From positions 62,001-126,000 of IMG/VR virus record IMGVR_UViG_3300036985_009306: DNA of 64,000 nt, one strand, 5' to 3'. The stretch comes from a virus. Below the pieces are notes generated by a model. The model did not search any database and was not told the DNA's origin. It worked only from the letters and a program-made list of their open reading frames with translations. Both the position numbers and the translations under genes were made by a program. How positions within the stretch are numbered: the first letter of the stretch is position 1; each line of letters opens with the position of its first letter. Shown piece after piece: positions 15,443 through 25,022 of the stretch.

Positions 15443-18400
15443 ATGAGCACACTCTTAACACAATCTGATCAGAATATTCTTGAAGATTCTAAACAAAACA
15501 CACAAGATCAGAATCAGTCTATTCAACAATCATCTGTTACTATTACTACAGAGATAGCAAGTTTACTTTTAGTTGATGTACCTTTTAAGAAACAATTAGA
15601 TCCAATTCATGTCAATATTTTTGCATTTGAAGAAGAGTTAAGAAGATTAAATGGAACTTCTATAATTCAACCATTGCAAGAAAAAGGTTTTACAATTTCT
15701 GACACATCATCTAATTTTGCCCGTCTTTATATTAATAATGGAAGATTAATAATAACAGAAAATACAATTCTTCCAGTATCTGTTGTTCTTACTATAGATG
15801 TAGGTTTAAAAATTTTAAATGTTGGTCCAAGTTTATCATTATCTGTTGGACAATTTATTGTTATTGCTTATGATTTTTATAATCAAATGCAAGGTGAAAT
15901 TGTTGCTTATAATTCTTCTACAGGCTCACTTTCTGTAAATGTTATTACGATTACTGGATCGGGAACATATTCTACTTGGAGCATATACACGCAGATATTT
16001 AATGGACCATTGTTTCCTATGAGAGGATATAGTAGATCTCGATTTGCAGGAACTCAACAGACAGGAACAATCACAAATCTTAGTACAACTATTTCAGGAT
16101 TAACATCAACTGCAAAACTAAGATCAACAGGAATAATAAAGACAGCAGGAAGTTTTGTGATTGGAGCAAATTATATAATTGTGTTCATTGGATCTACAGA
16201 TTTTACTTTAATTGGTGCTAGTTCAAATGCTGTAGGAGTAACTTTTACAGCAACTGGAGTTGGTTCAGGTACAGGAACAGCAACTACAAATCCAGGTCAA
16301 TTTGTAAGTGGAACAGGAATCCCGAAAAATGCTTTTATTATGAGTATAGCTAGTTCTACAAGCATAATAATATCTCAACCGTGTACAACAAGTGGTTCTA
16401 TAACTATAACTTTTGGTTCAGATTTTGATATCTGGTCAAGAGATCGTTATGGTGCAACAACTTCATCAAAACAAACAGGTTCACCTTATATAATAGACAA
16501 ATATCATAAAAAACTTAAAGTAACATTTGATGGTGTAACTACTGTTGAAATAGATTTGTCTAATTTGATAAGCATTGATCAAGTAGATGAAGTGGTTATT
16601 TCAAATACATTAGGGACAGAGACCGCCGTTCAATTAAAATATTTTCCTGTAATTTCTTCTACTGATTCTATTTCTTTGTCTTTAAGTTCATTTGTACTTA
16701 TTGATAAAGCACAATATATGGTAGATTATAATACAGGAATTATTACGTTTTTGCAGGCTATTCGATCTGGTTTCAAGATGACCGCTGATTATGAGAATTT
16801 GGATGGAACTTATAGTGAAACAGTTTTTGAAAATACTACAGGTGCAGAAACTGTAGCTCAGTTAACACATATTCCTATGTTTGGATCTATAGTAACTCTT
16901 ACAACAACATTTATTACTATCAATTTAGTAAGAGGAACTGATTATAATATTGATTATTCTACGGGATATGTGACACTTCTTACACCAATAGTAGATAATG
17001 TCCAAATGTTAGCCTCATATGAAAATTCAGCGAATGTTTTACCTTCTTCATTGGCATCTTCAATTCAATTGTTGATTCAGAATTCTGATCCTTCATTAGA
17101 AAAGATTGCATGTGTTTTTAATATATCTATTAATACTTTTACAATAATATCTGGTTCTGGACCGTCTGCTTCTGTTCAGGTAGTTCCTTGTTCTGATTTA
17201 ATAGTTGGAGAGATTGATTTGATGAATTATTTGGGCTTTGATCAACAGTTTATGATTCAAGGAAAGTATCAAAACAATCTCTTAAATGTTGCAATAGATG
17301 CTACTCTTGCAGGAAATTTTGTTGTAGATGCTAAATATACAATTGTATCAATTGGAACAACAGATTTTACTTCAATAGGAGCAAGTTCAAATACAGTAGG
17401 TCTTATTTTTACGGCAACAGGAATGGGTTCGGGAACAGGTGTTGCTGCAACTTCAAGTCAAATAAGTGAGATCAAGATATCAGATTTCAGGAGATGTTTT
17501 CAAGATGCTAATCTAGGGTATGATAATGATGATCTCGGGTATGACTGGTCAGGTGGTTTAGATAAGCCTCTTGGTTATATAGGGGCAAATAAAGTAGGCC
17601 CTCTATTTTGTTCTGGCATATCAAACGGGAAGGATGTTGCAAAGTCAATAGAAGCACAACTTAGGATGGTAGGATCTGGTGGTTTTATAAATGCTAAAGT
17701 ATCTTATTTTACGAGAGATAATATTTTTATTATCTATAGTGGAACTATGGGTCCAAATTCATCTGTTCATGTTATTCCTGCATCTGATTCTGATAGAGAT
17801 GCAATGAATCTAGTTGGTTATGTGTTTCCTCCTGTTTTTCCAGAAGAAGAAAGAGGAAATGAACAATATTATAATACTTTAAGAGATCTTTATGATAAGC
17901 TAGCAACAGTATCTCATATTCAAGTTTCTGGTTTGAATAATCCATCGACATTGAGTCATTCAATTTTGTATCAACAACTTAATGGTGTTAATATTAGTTC
18001 TAGTTTTAATGATAATGTAGATCTTACTACGACTCTTATTTATGATTATGGATCAAGAGGTTTACCAAGGCTTTATCCTAATGGAAAACTAGTCATAGAT
18101 AGTAGTAATAATATGATTAATTTTTTTGAAACAACTGATATAGAACTTGCTGTAACTATAGCATCAGGTACATATACCAGTGAACATGATGTAGCAACTG
18201 TTATTCAGAGCGCCCTTGGTTCTGGGTATACTTGTACTTATAGTTCTCAACAGAAGAAGTTTACAATTGCAAAAAATACAGGAAGTTTTGGATTGTTGTT
18301 TCAAACAGGCGCAAATGCTTTAACAGGTATTGGTAATTATATAGGTTTTAACACAAGTGATAAGACACTAGCAACTTCATTTACATCTGATTTTCAAGTA

Positions 18401-21400
18401 ACTTTTCAGATGACAGATTATTTTAATCCTTTTTTGCCAAATCAATTTGATGGGGCTCCTAAAGCACCTGATTATACTGTTGATGAATATTCTGCATTAT
18501 TATATGAGCAATTAATTTTGGGATTAGAAAGTCCTATATTGGTTGCATTGCAAAATGAACTTACTCTTAACAATAATGAAGTTTTATTAGATGGATGGGA
18601 AAGTATTGCAAATATAGAATTTTTTAAGACACAACAAGAAGACACTGCTTTAAGATATCAAAAAGGTGCATATGTAAGTCATATTAGCGAAAATGATTCT
18701 GTTACAACAAATATAGATACAGCTTTAGCAAATTTAACCCCTAATTTTAATAATTTGACTTCATTAGAAACGCATATTTTATTGCACTCTCATGCGGCAA
18801 TATTAAATCTAACTCAATATTTACAATCATTTTCTGTTTCGCCTGTTACGATAGTTGCAGGAGCAGGTTCTAAGATTTACAACAATCCTCCTATATTAGT
18901 TTCTTATGAAAATGTTTTAAAACAAATTACTGGTAGATGGAATCTACCTTATCTATTTTGTTCATCTACAACTTTTACGCCCGATATTGTAATATCTACT
19001 CTTACAAATAATAGAGATGGTGTTGAAGGATATAGTTATTCAGGGCAAACACCAAGTGGATCATTTTTTATTACTGACGACACTAATGCTGTTGTGACAG
19101 GAACTACAACAGGACCATTTGATTTGTCTGTTTCTAATACTTTATTATTTGAAATTGATGGAGGAGGTGCTCAAACTGCAGAAGCTACTGCAACAGCAGG
19201 GTATACGCAAAGTAGATCTGCTGCTACATCAGGGTTTGTTATTAAAGCAAATACAAATGATTGGATAGATTTTAAAGAAGCTATAACAGAATTACATGCT
19301 CAAATTTCACCAGGAGTTTATGATGTTGCAAGTTTGACAACTGAAATACAAAACAAAATGAATGCAGCAGGAACTTATATATATTCTGTTTCTTATGCAG
19401 CAAATACTTTTGCTATAACAACAACATCTATTTTTCAATTGTTATTTCTTACTGGAGTTCATAATTCGACAAGTATTGCTTATACAATGGGGTACAGTAT
19501 TTTAGATCATTCTGGATCTTTAGTTTATATTGCAGAAGGTTTTTCAATATTTCCTGTCATTACTGGAGTAAATGATACTTTTATTACTTCGATTAATGGG
19601 AGTTCTAGTTCAATAGTCACAATTTCTCAGGGAAGATATAATTCATCTGGTTTGATAATTGAGATGACAAACAAAATTGGTTTACAAATTCCAGTCGGAC
19701 AATTTAACATAACATATTCTTCAGATTTGTTTGTAATTACTTCTACAATTCGAGGTACTGTATCTGTAGTGGAAGTTTATGAAGGGACAAATGATTTTCT
19801 TAGAACAATAAAATTGGATGCCGATGTTCCAGTTCATGGTACGGGTAATGTAGCAAATGTTGCTACAGTTTCTGTAGATGAATTTGTAAGTATTTTAAGC
19901 GTATTGTCTGGGTTTACTGTTTCAAATAGTTCTAATCATATAAAAATGCAAACAAATTCAATATTAGGTTCTTTAAGTTCGATTGAATTCACAGGTGGAT
20001 CGGCTATAGCTATTCTTGGATTTGTTGTAGGAACAACAACAGGTATAGATGCCAACAATAGATTGAAGGTTGATATAGATGGTGATTTGTCTAAACCGGA
20101 CATAATATTAACTACAGGTACTCTTACTGGTTCACAGATTGCGTCTGATATTCAGACAAAACTTCAGGTGATTGGTAGTGGAGGATATGCTGCATCTATA
20201 TGTACTTGGAATGAGACGACTGTATGGGCTAGTTTTACTAATGCTTTTAGAATTGTATCAGGAACAAGAGGAATTTCTTCTACAGTAAATGTAAGTAGTG
20301 GTTCAGCAATTCCGGTGTTGAAGTTTGATACTCAGACTATAGTGAATGGACAAATTGTTGTTGATATACAAGCAACTTTAGATAGTACAAGTTTTAAATC
20401 AGTTTTGTCATTAGGTAATTCAACGACTAGAATGGATTTGAATTTTAATATTGCTGTTGCTCCATATAATAAAGTTGTCAATTTAGTTGATGCAATTAAT
20501 ACATCACCTTTTTATTCTGATGCTACTTTGACTAAAGCAAATTTAATTTCTAGAATAGCTGAACCATATAGAATAGAAAATGTTGATACTTTAATTGTTA
20601 CTGCAAATGGTGAAGCACCGCAGACTTTAACTTTTCATGCAGTTCATGGAACATCTGTTTCAGGAAGTGGCGGTCATACAAGAATTTATAGTTCTAATAA
20701 TAGAATAGGGATTAGTTTAAATGGTTATACTAGAATTGAGATCACAATTGGAGCTCAACTTTCTGCTTATGATATTGCAATAAATATTCAATTACAGGTA
20801 AGATCAATTATAGTACCAAATGATAGTGAATTGCAAGCTGCATATTCTCAATTTACTTGTAGTTATGTAGGAACAAGGTATTATTTAACTTCTGGGACTG
20901 GAGGAACAGGATCATCTGTTGTAATTACAGATGCATTATCAAACAATGCTGCAGTAGATTTGAAACTTGGTGTTATGAATGGAGGATATGAAGATCCAGG
21001 TTCAGGTAATTTTGTAAATAGTTCTTTTGTTACTAAATCTGAGTTAGAATCCATAATATATGGATCAGGTTTTGAATGTGATTTGACAAGTGATGATTAT
21101 TTGAAGATTCAAAGTTCTACTACTGATGATACTTCTAGAATTCAGATAGCAGGTACAGCAAAATCTAAATTAGGTTTTGATTTAAATGATGATTCTTATC
21201 CTTCTTCAGATTTTAGCAATCTAGATACTTCACAACTTATGCAATTTGCAGATCAAAGCATTATGTCTCCCATAATGTATAAAGTTAGAATTGGATTTTT
21301 ATCTGGATTAGGTAGCATTAATGTCACTTATTATACTACAGATAATTCTCAAATTACTGCAAGATTACCTATAATTTCTAGTAGGTTACCTACAATTCCT

Positions 21401-21616
21401 GCAAGGTTAGCTCAGATAACTGCAAGGGCTAATACAATTGTCAGTGCATTGACTCCTACTCTTTATAATTCTAGAAAGAGTCCTGTGACTGTACGTTCAA
21501 ATAAAAAGACAGGAAGTTATGTGCAAGTAGGAAATAAACTTAATCAACAAGATAATAATCAGAGTGCAATAAGTACTAATAATGGTCTTATATCTACAAT
21601 AAACTCTATGTTGTAA
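15443..21616 (+). CDS. giant beta-rich baseplate/fibre protein
   Basis: A 2057-residue Ser/Thr/Ile-rich protein, nearly all predicted strand. It holds two copies of a ~46-residue module centred on TDFTLIGASSN-x-VG with a GSGTGTA end, one module of the MQGEIVAYNSSTGSLSVNV / GSGTYSTWSI type, and two or more 'DYN(I/T)DY-x-TG-x-(V/I)TLL' units. Middle regions contain repeated DI-x(2)-(A/Q)LR/ALG-like motifs typical of virion beta-domains. The final ~80 residues contain ARLP-type short repeats (ITARLPIISSRLPTIPARL) and a Gln/Asn-rich end. Strong AGGAGA ribosome site. No enzymatic motif seen. Confidence 0.6.
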   Translation: MSTLLTQSDQNILEDSKQNTQDQNQSIQQSSVTITTEIASLLLVDVPFKKQLDPIHVNIFAFEEELRRLNGTSIIQPLQEKGFTISDTSSNFARLYINNGRLIITENTILPVSVVLTIDVGLKILNVGPSLSLSVGQFIVIAYDFYNQMQGEIVAYNSSTGSLSVNVITITGSGTYSTWSIYTQIFNGPLFPMRGYSRSRFAGTQQTGTITNLSTTISGLTSTAKLRSTGIIKTAGSFVIGANYIIVFIGSTDFTLIGASSNAVGVTFTATGVGSGTGTATTNPGQFVSGTGIPKNAFIMSIASSTSIIISQPCTTSGSITITFGSDFDIWSRDRYGATTSSKQTGSPYIIDKYHKKLKVTFDGVTTVEIDLSNLISIDQVDEVVISNTLGTETAVQLKYFPVISSTDSISLSLSSFVLIDKAQYMVDYNTGIITFLQAIRSGFKMTADYENLDGTYSETVFENTTGAETVAQLTHIPMFGSIVTLTTTFITINLVRGTDYNIDYSTGYVTLLTPIVDNVQMLASYENSANVLPSSLASSIQLLIQNSDPSLEKIACVFNISINTFTIISGSGPSASVQVVPCSDLIVGEIDLMNYLGFDQQFMIQGKYQNNLLNVAIDATLAGNFVVDAKYTIVSIGTTDFTSIGASSNTVGLIFTATGMGSGTGVAATSSQISEIKISDFRRCFQDANLGYDNDDLGYDWSGGLDKPLGYIGANKVGPLFCSGISNGKDVAKSIEAQLRMVGSGGFINAKVSYFTRDNIFIIYSGTMGPNSSVHVIPASDSDRDAMNLVGYVFPPVFPEEERGNEQYYNTLRDLYDKLATVSHIQVSGLNNPSTLSHSILYQQLNGVNISSSFNDNVDLTTTLIYDYGSRGLPRLYPNGKLVIDSSNNMINFFETTDIELAVTIASGTYTSEHDVATVIQSALGSGYTCTYSSQQKKFTIAKNTGSFGLLFQTGANALTGIGNYIGFNTSDKTLATSFTSDFQVTFQMTDYFNPFLPNQFDGAPKAPDYTVDEYSALLYEQLILGLESPILVALQNELTLNNNEVLLDGWESIANIEFFKTQQEDTALRYQKGAYVSHISENDSVTTNIDTALANLTPNFNNLTSLETHILLHSHAAILNLTQYLQSFSVSPVTIVAGAGSKIYNNPPILVSYENVLKQITGRWNLPYLFCSSTTFTPDIVISTLTNNRDGVEGYSYSGQTPSGSFFITDDTNAVVTGTTTGPFDLSVSNTLLFEIDGGGAQTAEATATAGYTQSRSAATSGFVIKANTNDWIDFKEAITELHAQISPGVYDVASLTTEIQNKMNAAGTYIYSVSYAANTFAITTTSIFQLLFLTGVHNSTSIAYTMGYSILDHSGSLVYIAEGFSIFPVITGVNDTFITSINGSSSSIVTISQGRYNSSGLIIEMTNKIGLQIPVGQFNITYSSDLFVITSTIRGTVSVVEVYEGTNDFLRTIKLDADVPVHGTGNVANVATVSVDEFVSILSVLSGFTVSNSSNHIKMQTNSILGSLSSIEFTGGSAIAILGFVVGTTTGIDANNRLKVDIDGDLSKPDIILTTGTLTGSQIASDIQTKLQVIGSGGYAASICTWNETTVWASFTNAFRIVSGTRGISSTVNVSSGSAIPVLKFDTQTIVNGQIVVDIQATLDSTSFKSVLSLGNSTTRMDLNFNIAVAPYNKVVNLVDAINTSPFYSDATLTKANLISRIAEPYRIENVDTLIVTANGEAPQTLTFHAVHGTSVSGSGGHTRIYSSNNRIGISLNGYTRIEITIGAQLSAYDIAINIQLQVRSIIVPNDSELQAAYSQFTCSYVGTRYYLTSGTGGTGSSVVITDALSNNAAVDLKLGVMNGGYEDPGSGNFVNSSFVTKSELESIIYGSGFECDLTSDDYLKIQSSTTDDTSRIQIAGTAKSKLGFDLNDDSYPSSDFSNLDTSQLMQFADQSIMSPIMYKVRIGFLSGLGSINVTYYTTDNSQITARLPIISSRLPTIPARLAQITARANTIVSALTPTLYNSRKSPVTVRSNKKTGSYVQVGNKLNQQDNNQSAISTNNGLISTINSML
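16145..16282 (+). repeat. TDFTLIGASSN fibre module, copy 1
   Basis: ~46-codon unit from AGSFVIGANYIIVFIG to GSGTGTA; also at 17309, 33772 and 33991. Confidence 0.85.
17309..17449 (+). repeat. TDFTLIGASSN fibre module, copy 2
   Basis: Second copy in the same gene, beginning AGNFVVDAKYTIVSIG and reading TDFTSIGASSNTVG. Confidence 0.85.
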
Positions 21617-21623
21617 GGAAATC

Positions 21624-21845
21624 ATGACTGAAGAATTAAGTTGGAAAAAGAGGACATCAGCCAGATCTGAATTTGTGGATAATTTAGAAAGATTGGTGAA
21701 AAGTGTTGTAATGATAGAAATTAATCAAATTAATTCAAAGATTGAAAGTTTGTGTGCTATGGGAGTTATAAAAGATGATGTTCAAGTACGAGAATTAAGA
21801 GAAAAAATAAAACAACTACAGACAGGAATGCAACATGGCAAATAA
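21624..21845 (+). CDS. small coiled-coil protein, unknown function
   Basis: A 73-residue helical protein starting MTEELSWKKRT with a charged C-terminal helix (VRELREKIKQLQTGM). AAGGAAATC lies before the ATG; its end overlaps the next gene by 11 bases. The next protein starts in a similar way (MANNLTWSKID), which may reflect a shared docking sequence. Likely a virion assembly component by context only. Confidence 0.6.
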   Translation: MTEELSWKKRTSARSEFVDNLERLVKSVVMIEINQINSKIESLCAMGVIKDDVQVRELREKIKQLQTGMQHGK

Positions 21846-24309
21846 TTTGACATGGAGTAAGATTGATACATCTCAGTGGATACCCAATGAAGTAAAAGCA
21901 TTAGCAAAATCTGTAGGACAAGTTCTACCTCCTTTGATTACTGCTTTAAATTTTACAACACAGATATTGAACATCATAAAGATTTTTATTGTCAATATTG
22001 ATGATGCAATGAAAATCTTACTTAACCAGATTAAAGCACTTATTGACAATTTTATAGCAAGTTTAGAAGCAACAGGTATTTATGTTCTGTATGTGCTACC
22101 TAAAGCAGGGGTAAACCCTCAGTCCAATCCTGAATATTTTTTAGATTTGCCCAAAGAGAATTTCAACATTTTTGATCCTAATAAACCAACTTGGTTTGAT
22201 GGTGTTAAAGGAGGATATTCTTCATTTGTTGCTAAAGTCGTAAATTCATTTGACGATCCAGGAGATAGTAACAGGCCTCAATTTCCTTCTAGTGCAATGT
22301 TAGGTGGCTATGTAATGATGTTTGATTCAGGAACTATAGGACCAGATGACATAGCTAATTTTGTTGCTTCAATACAAAAATTGATGAGATTGTTTAGATC
22401 GCCATTTAGAATTGCTTTTGAGCCACCATCTAATGTCACAACTTTTGCAGCAAATTCATCTGTGAGAGTAACATTTACTCCAAGTGATTCTATTATACCA
22501 AAAGAATATTTTATTTTTAGAAGTGAGATTCAAGGCGGCTATACTGTAACAGATAGTTCTGGAAATGGATATAGAGATGAATCGGGTAGACCTATTCGTT
22601 CTTGGAAATTAGTAGGAATTACAAATGTTGCATTGCAATTAGCCGAAATTATGAAAGTTAGTACAAGTCAGGCAACAACATGGTTGCAGCAAGCAACTTT
22701 TTCAGCTCAAGCATTGTCAACAGCAGTTTTGGGAGGTGACCCATTAAGGTTTGTTTTTGAAGATGATAATGTTCAGAATGATACTTCTTATTTTTATGTT
22801 ATTGCAGGTGGCTATACATCTTTAACAGTACATTCTCCTTCTGATTATCAATCTATAATAACTCAGGATAGAACAAAACTAATCAATTTAAAAGATGCAG
22901 GTACTGATTCAATGGGCGTTTATACTTCAGATTTTGATAAGAAGATAAATATTTTAGGTGTTGAAGAAGACATAATTCCTATTTCAAAGACAAAAATAGT
23001 AGCTGTAGGTAGTTTAAGTTCTGAAGTTTCTGCAAAACCAACAAATATTACTTTAGAAGTTAATGGGGGATTGGCAAGATGTAGAAATTACAGATGCGGA
23101 TTTGACATCGAACAAACAGAAGTTTTTACTATAACTCAAGTCATAAGTGATTCAAATCCATTACTTTATACTTTACTAGACAAACCTATAGCAGGTTCTG
23201 TTAGTATTAAGAAAAAAAGAGACAATGTAACTACGTCAGTAGATTCTACAGAGTATAGAGTTGATTATTCTTCTAATATTATTTATGTGAAGTCTATCTA
23301 TTATTTTCAATTGAATGATGTATTGACAATAACTTATTTAACTAAACATGAATTGAATGAAAAACAAGCTTCTGAGTCTGGTGCTCTTGGAAGTGATTTA
23401 ACATATTTGACTCAAAATAAACCTATAGATGCAGGATCAGTTCAAGTTTTTTTTGCTTCACCTGGATTGCAACCTGTTTCGTCTTCAAAAGTGACTGTGT
23501 TGAATGATAAGGATGGAAAGATAAAGGTGTCAGGTTATAGTTCAGGAACAATATTGACATTTAAGTATCAATATTTTACAGATTTTGCTAATAAGAACTT
23601 TTTTTCATGTATTAGACCAGAATTTAGTAGATATTTCTTTGATATAAAAAAGTGTGATGCAGGTTCTACTTTGTGTACTGGTTATGATAATGTTAATTGT
23701 GTTTATAATACAGGGGCGGCATGTACGAATTCTGGTAAGTCTCAGAGATTAGTATTTGGATCGGATAATTATTTTGATCCAGAGGATATTCCTTTTAGTG
23801 AGTTTTGGGATCCAATTTCATGTCAAAATGGAATAATGCAACAGAGATGTGATGGGTATAATAAATTTTCTAAAATACATCCACGATATCCTAAAAAAAC
23901 ATGGCCTGATTGGTCTGCTTATAAACTTGGTGTTTTGGAAATGTTTCCTAAAATTAAAGAAACTGTAGACATAATGAATACTTTGATTGATTCTTTGTTA
24001 AAAGGTACGGATAAAATGGATTCTGCAATATTGACTTTTATTAATTTATTGCAAAAAAAGGTTGATAGTTTGAAGCTGTTTATTGAACTTATAGATTCAT
24101 ATATAAAAATACTTGAAAATGATTTTTCTCTTCCAAATCTTTATTTTTTACAAATACCGTTTGCTGAAGGTGGAAATGAATATATTAAAACTAGTATAAA
24201 AAATGCTATAAATGGACCTATTCCTGACTCTACTTCTTATACTGCGGGAATAGTTTTAGTGTATGGAACTCCAGGCATAGGAGATGCTCTGAAAATCTTT
24301 TTTAGATAG
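21835..24309 (+). CDS. baseplate-type structural protein with FN3-like and Cys-rich regions
   Basis: An 824-residue protein. After a hydrophobic/helical N-terminal ~80 residues comes an FN3-like domain (~200-330: PPSNVTTFAANSSVRVTFTP, then EYFIFRSE, SYFYVIAGG). Two regions near residues 440-590 contain the D-Y-R-V-D-Y-S...L-x-Y strand-loop unit also found in neighbours. Residues ~595-650 are Cys-rich (KKCDAGSTLC, NCVYNTGAAC, later CQNG and RCDG), suggesting disulfides or metal. The C-terminal 170 residues are helical. Probably a baseplate wedge/arm component; function inferred from context. Confidence 0.55.
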   Translation: MANNLTWSKIDTSQWIPNEVKALAKSVGQVLPPLITALNFTTQILNIIKIFIVNIDDAMKILLNQIKALIDNFIASLEATGIYVLYVLPKAGVNPQSNPEYFLDLPKENFNIFDPNKPTWFDGVKGGYSSFVAKVVNSFDDPGDSNRPQFPSSAMLGGYVMMFDSGTIGPDDIANFVASIQKLMRLFRSPFRIAFEPPSNVTTFAANSSVRVTFTPSDSIIPKEYFIFRSEIQGGYTVTDSSGNGYRDESGRPIRSWKLVGITNVALQLAEIMKVSTSQATTWLQQATFSAQALSTAVLGGDPLRFVFEDDNVQNDTSYFYVIAGGYTSLTVHSPSDYQSIITQDRTKLINLKDAGTDSMGVYTSDFDKKINILGVEEDIIPISKTKIVAVGSLSSEVSAKPTNITLEVNGGLARCRNYRCGFDIEQTEVFTITQVISDSNPLLYTLLDKPIAGSVSIKKKRDNVTTSVDSTEYRVDYSSNIIYVKSIYYFQLNDVLTITYLTKHELNEKQASESGALGSDLTYLTQNKPIDAGSVQVFFASPGLQPVSSSKVTVLNDKDGKIKVSGYSSGTILTFKYQYFTDFANKNFFSCIRPEFSRYFFDIKKCDAGSTLCTGYDNVNCVYNTGAACTNSGKSQRLVFGSDNYFDPEDIPFSEFWDPISCQNGIMQQRCDGYNKFSKIHPRYPKKTWPDWSAYKLGVLEMFPKIKETVDIMNTLIDSLLKGTDKMDSAILTFINLLQKKVDSLKLFIELIDSYIKILENDFSLPNLYFLQIPFAEGGNEYIKTSIKNAINGPIPDSTSYTAGIVLVYGTPGIGDALKIFFR

Positions 24310-24353
24310 CTTTTTCTATAGTTTTTATTTATTTCTAAATTATACACCATTAA

Positions 24354-24408
24354 GACTACATATCTTCAAAGATATTCATTGACCTTTTGTAGTCGAGGGA
24401 GAATATCT
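24354..24408 (+). ncRNA. conserved pseudoknot RNA element, copy 2
   Basis: GACTAC (24354-24359) pairs with GTAGTC (24389-24394); AGATATTC (24370-24377) pairs with GAATATCT (24401-24408). Relative to copy 1 the inner helix differs at two positions on each strand and both changes keep pairing (GC to AT pairs). The competing hairpin is also kept and is longer (ATATCTT with AAGATAT). GACCT and GAGGGA are conserved in the linkers. A T-rich tract and then a TATAAATA box (24442) follow, so the element is probably at the 3' end of the upstream transcript. Confidence 0.65.
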
Positions 24409-24441
24409 AGCTTCCTTTTTTCTATAATTTTTATAGTTATG

Positions 24442-24450
24442 TATAAATAG
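24442..24450 (+). promoter_or_regulatory. T4-type late promoter-like TATAAATAG
   Basis: TATAAATA is the T4 late -10 consensus recognised with a gp55-type sigma. It lies 51 bases before the TTG start of the gene at 24501 and downstream of the pseudoknot. The window also encodes a divergent sigma factor (53392). Confidence 0.45.
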
Positions 24451-24500
24451 ACACAATCCCATTAATTGTTAATCAATTATAAACAAAAGGATTTGTTAAC

Positions 24501-25022
24501 TTGGCTTTCAATTTTTTAGGAACATTAAGTTCACCTCAACTTCAAGATTTAAGAAGTTTTCTTGAAGAGCAAATAGTAGATATTAATGAAGAGATTAACT
24601 ATCTATATGTAGAAATGAATAATCTAAGACAGACGTTGTCATATTTTTCTACAGCAGATAATTTTTTTGGAGGAAGTGCTTCTAATGTTCTTTATGAAAC
24701 ACAACTTCATGATTTAGTTAAAGTTACAAAACAAGATGATAGTGTTTCAGCAGATTTAATGTCGCAAGTAAAACAGCCATTTATATCTACAATAAAGTAT
24801 AAAAGAGAGAGAAATGAATATAAAATGAAGAAATTGCTTGATGCAATAGAACAATCTAAAGAAATGATAGATAGAAAATCTGCTGCAAAAACAGAAACAA
24901 AATCATTTTTAGATCAAATAGAGCGTATGATTGCAGATGATAATAATAATATTTTGTTTCCTTCTGAACAAGCCAGAAAAGATTTTGCTAAAGGTGTCGT
25001 TAAAACAGAGTCTAAAACATAA
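24501..25022 (+). CDS. helical structural protein with TTG start
   Basis: A 173-residue, strongly helical, charged protein (FLEEQIVDINEEINYLYVEM, then LLDAIEQSKEMIDRKSAAK). It starts with TTG preceded by AAAGGA about 10 bases upstream; the first in-frame ATG is 38 codons in and would delete a well-formed helix, so TTG is preferred. The stop overlaps the next ATG as TAATG. It is the first gene after the second pseudoknot and the late-promoter-like box. Perhaps a chaperone or a helical baseplate component (inference). Confidence 0.6.
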   Translation: MAFNFLGTLSSPQLQDLRSFLEEQIVDINEEINYLYVEMNNLRQTLSYFSTADNFFGGSASNVLYETQLHDLVKVTKQDDSVSADLMSQVKQPFISTIKYKRERNEYKMKKLLDAIEQSKEMIDRKSAAKTETKSFLDQIERMIADDNNNILFPSEQARKDFAKGVVKTESKT

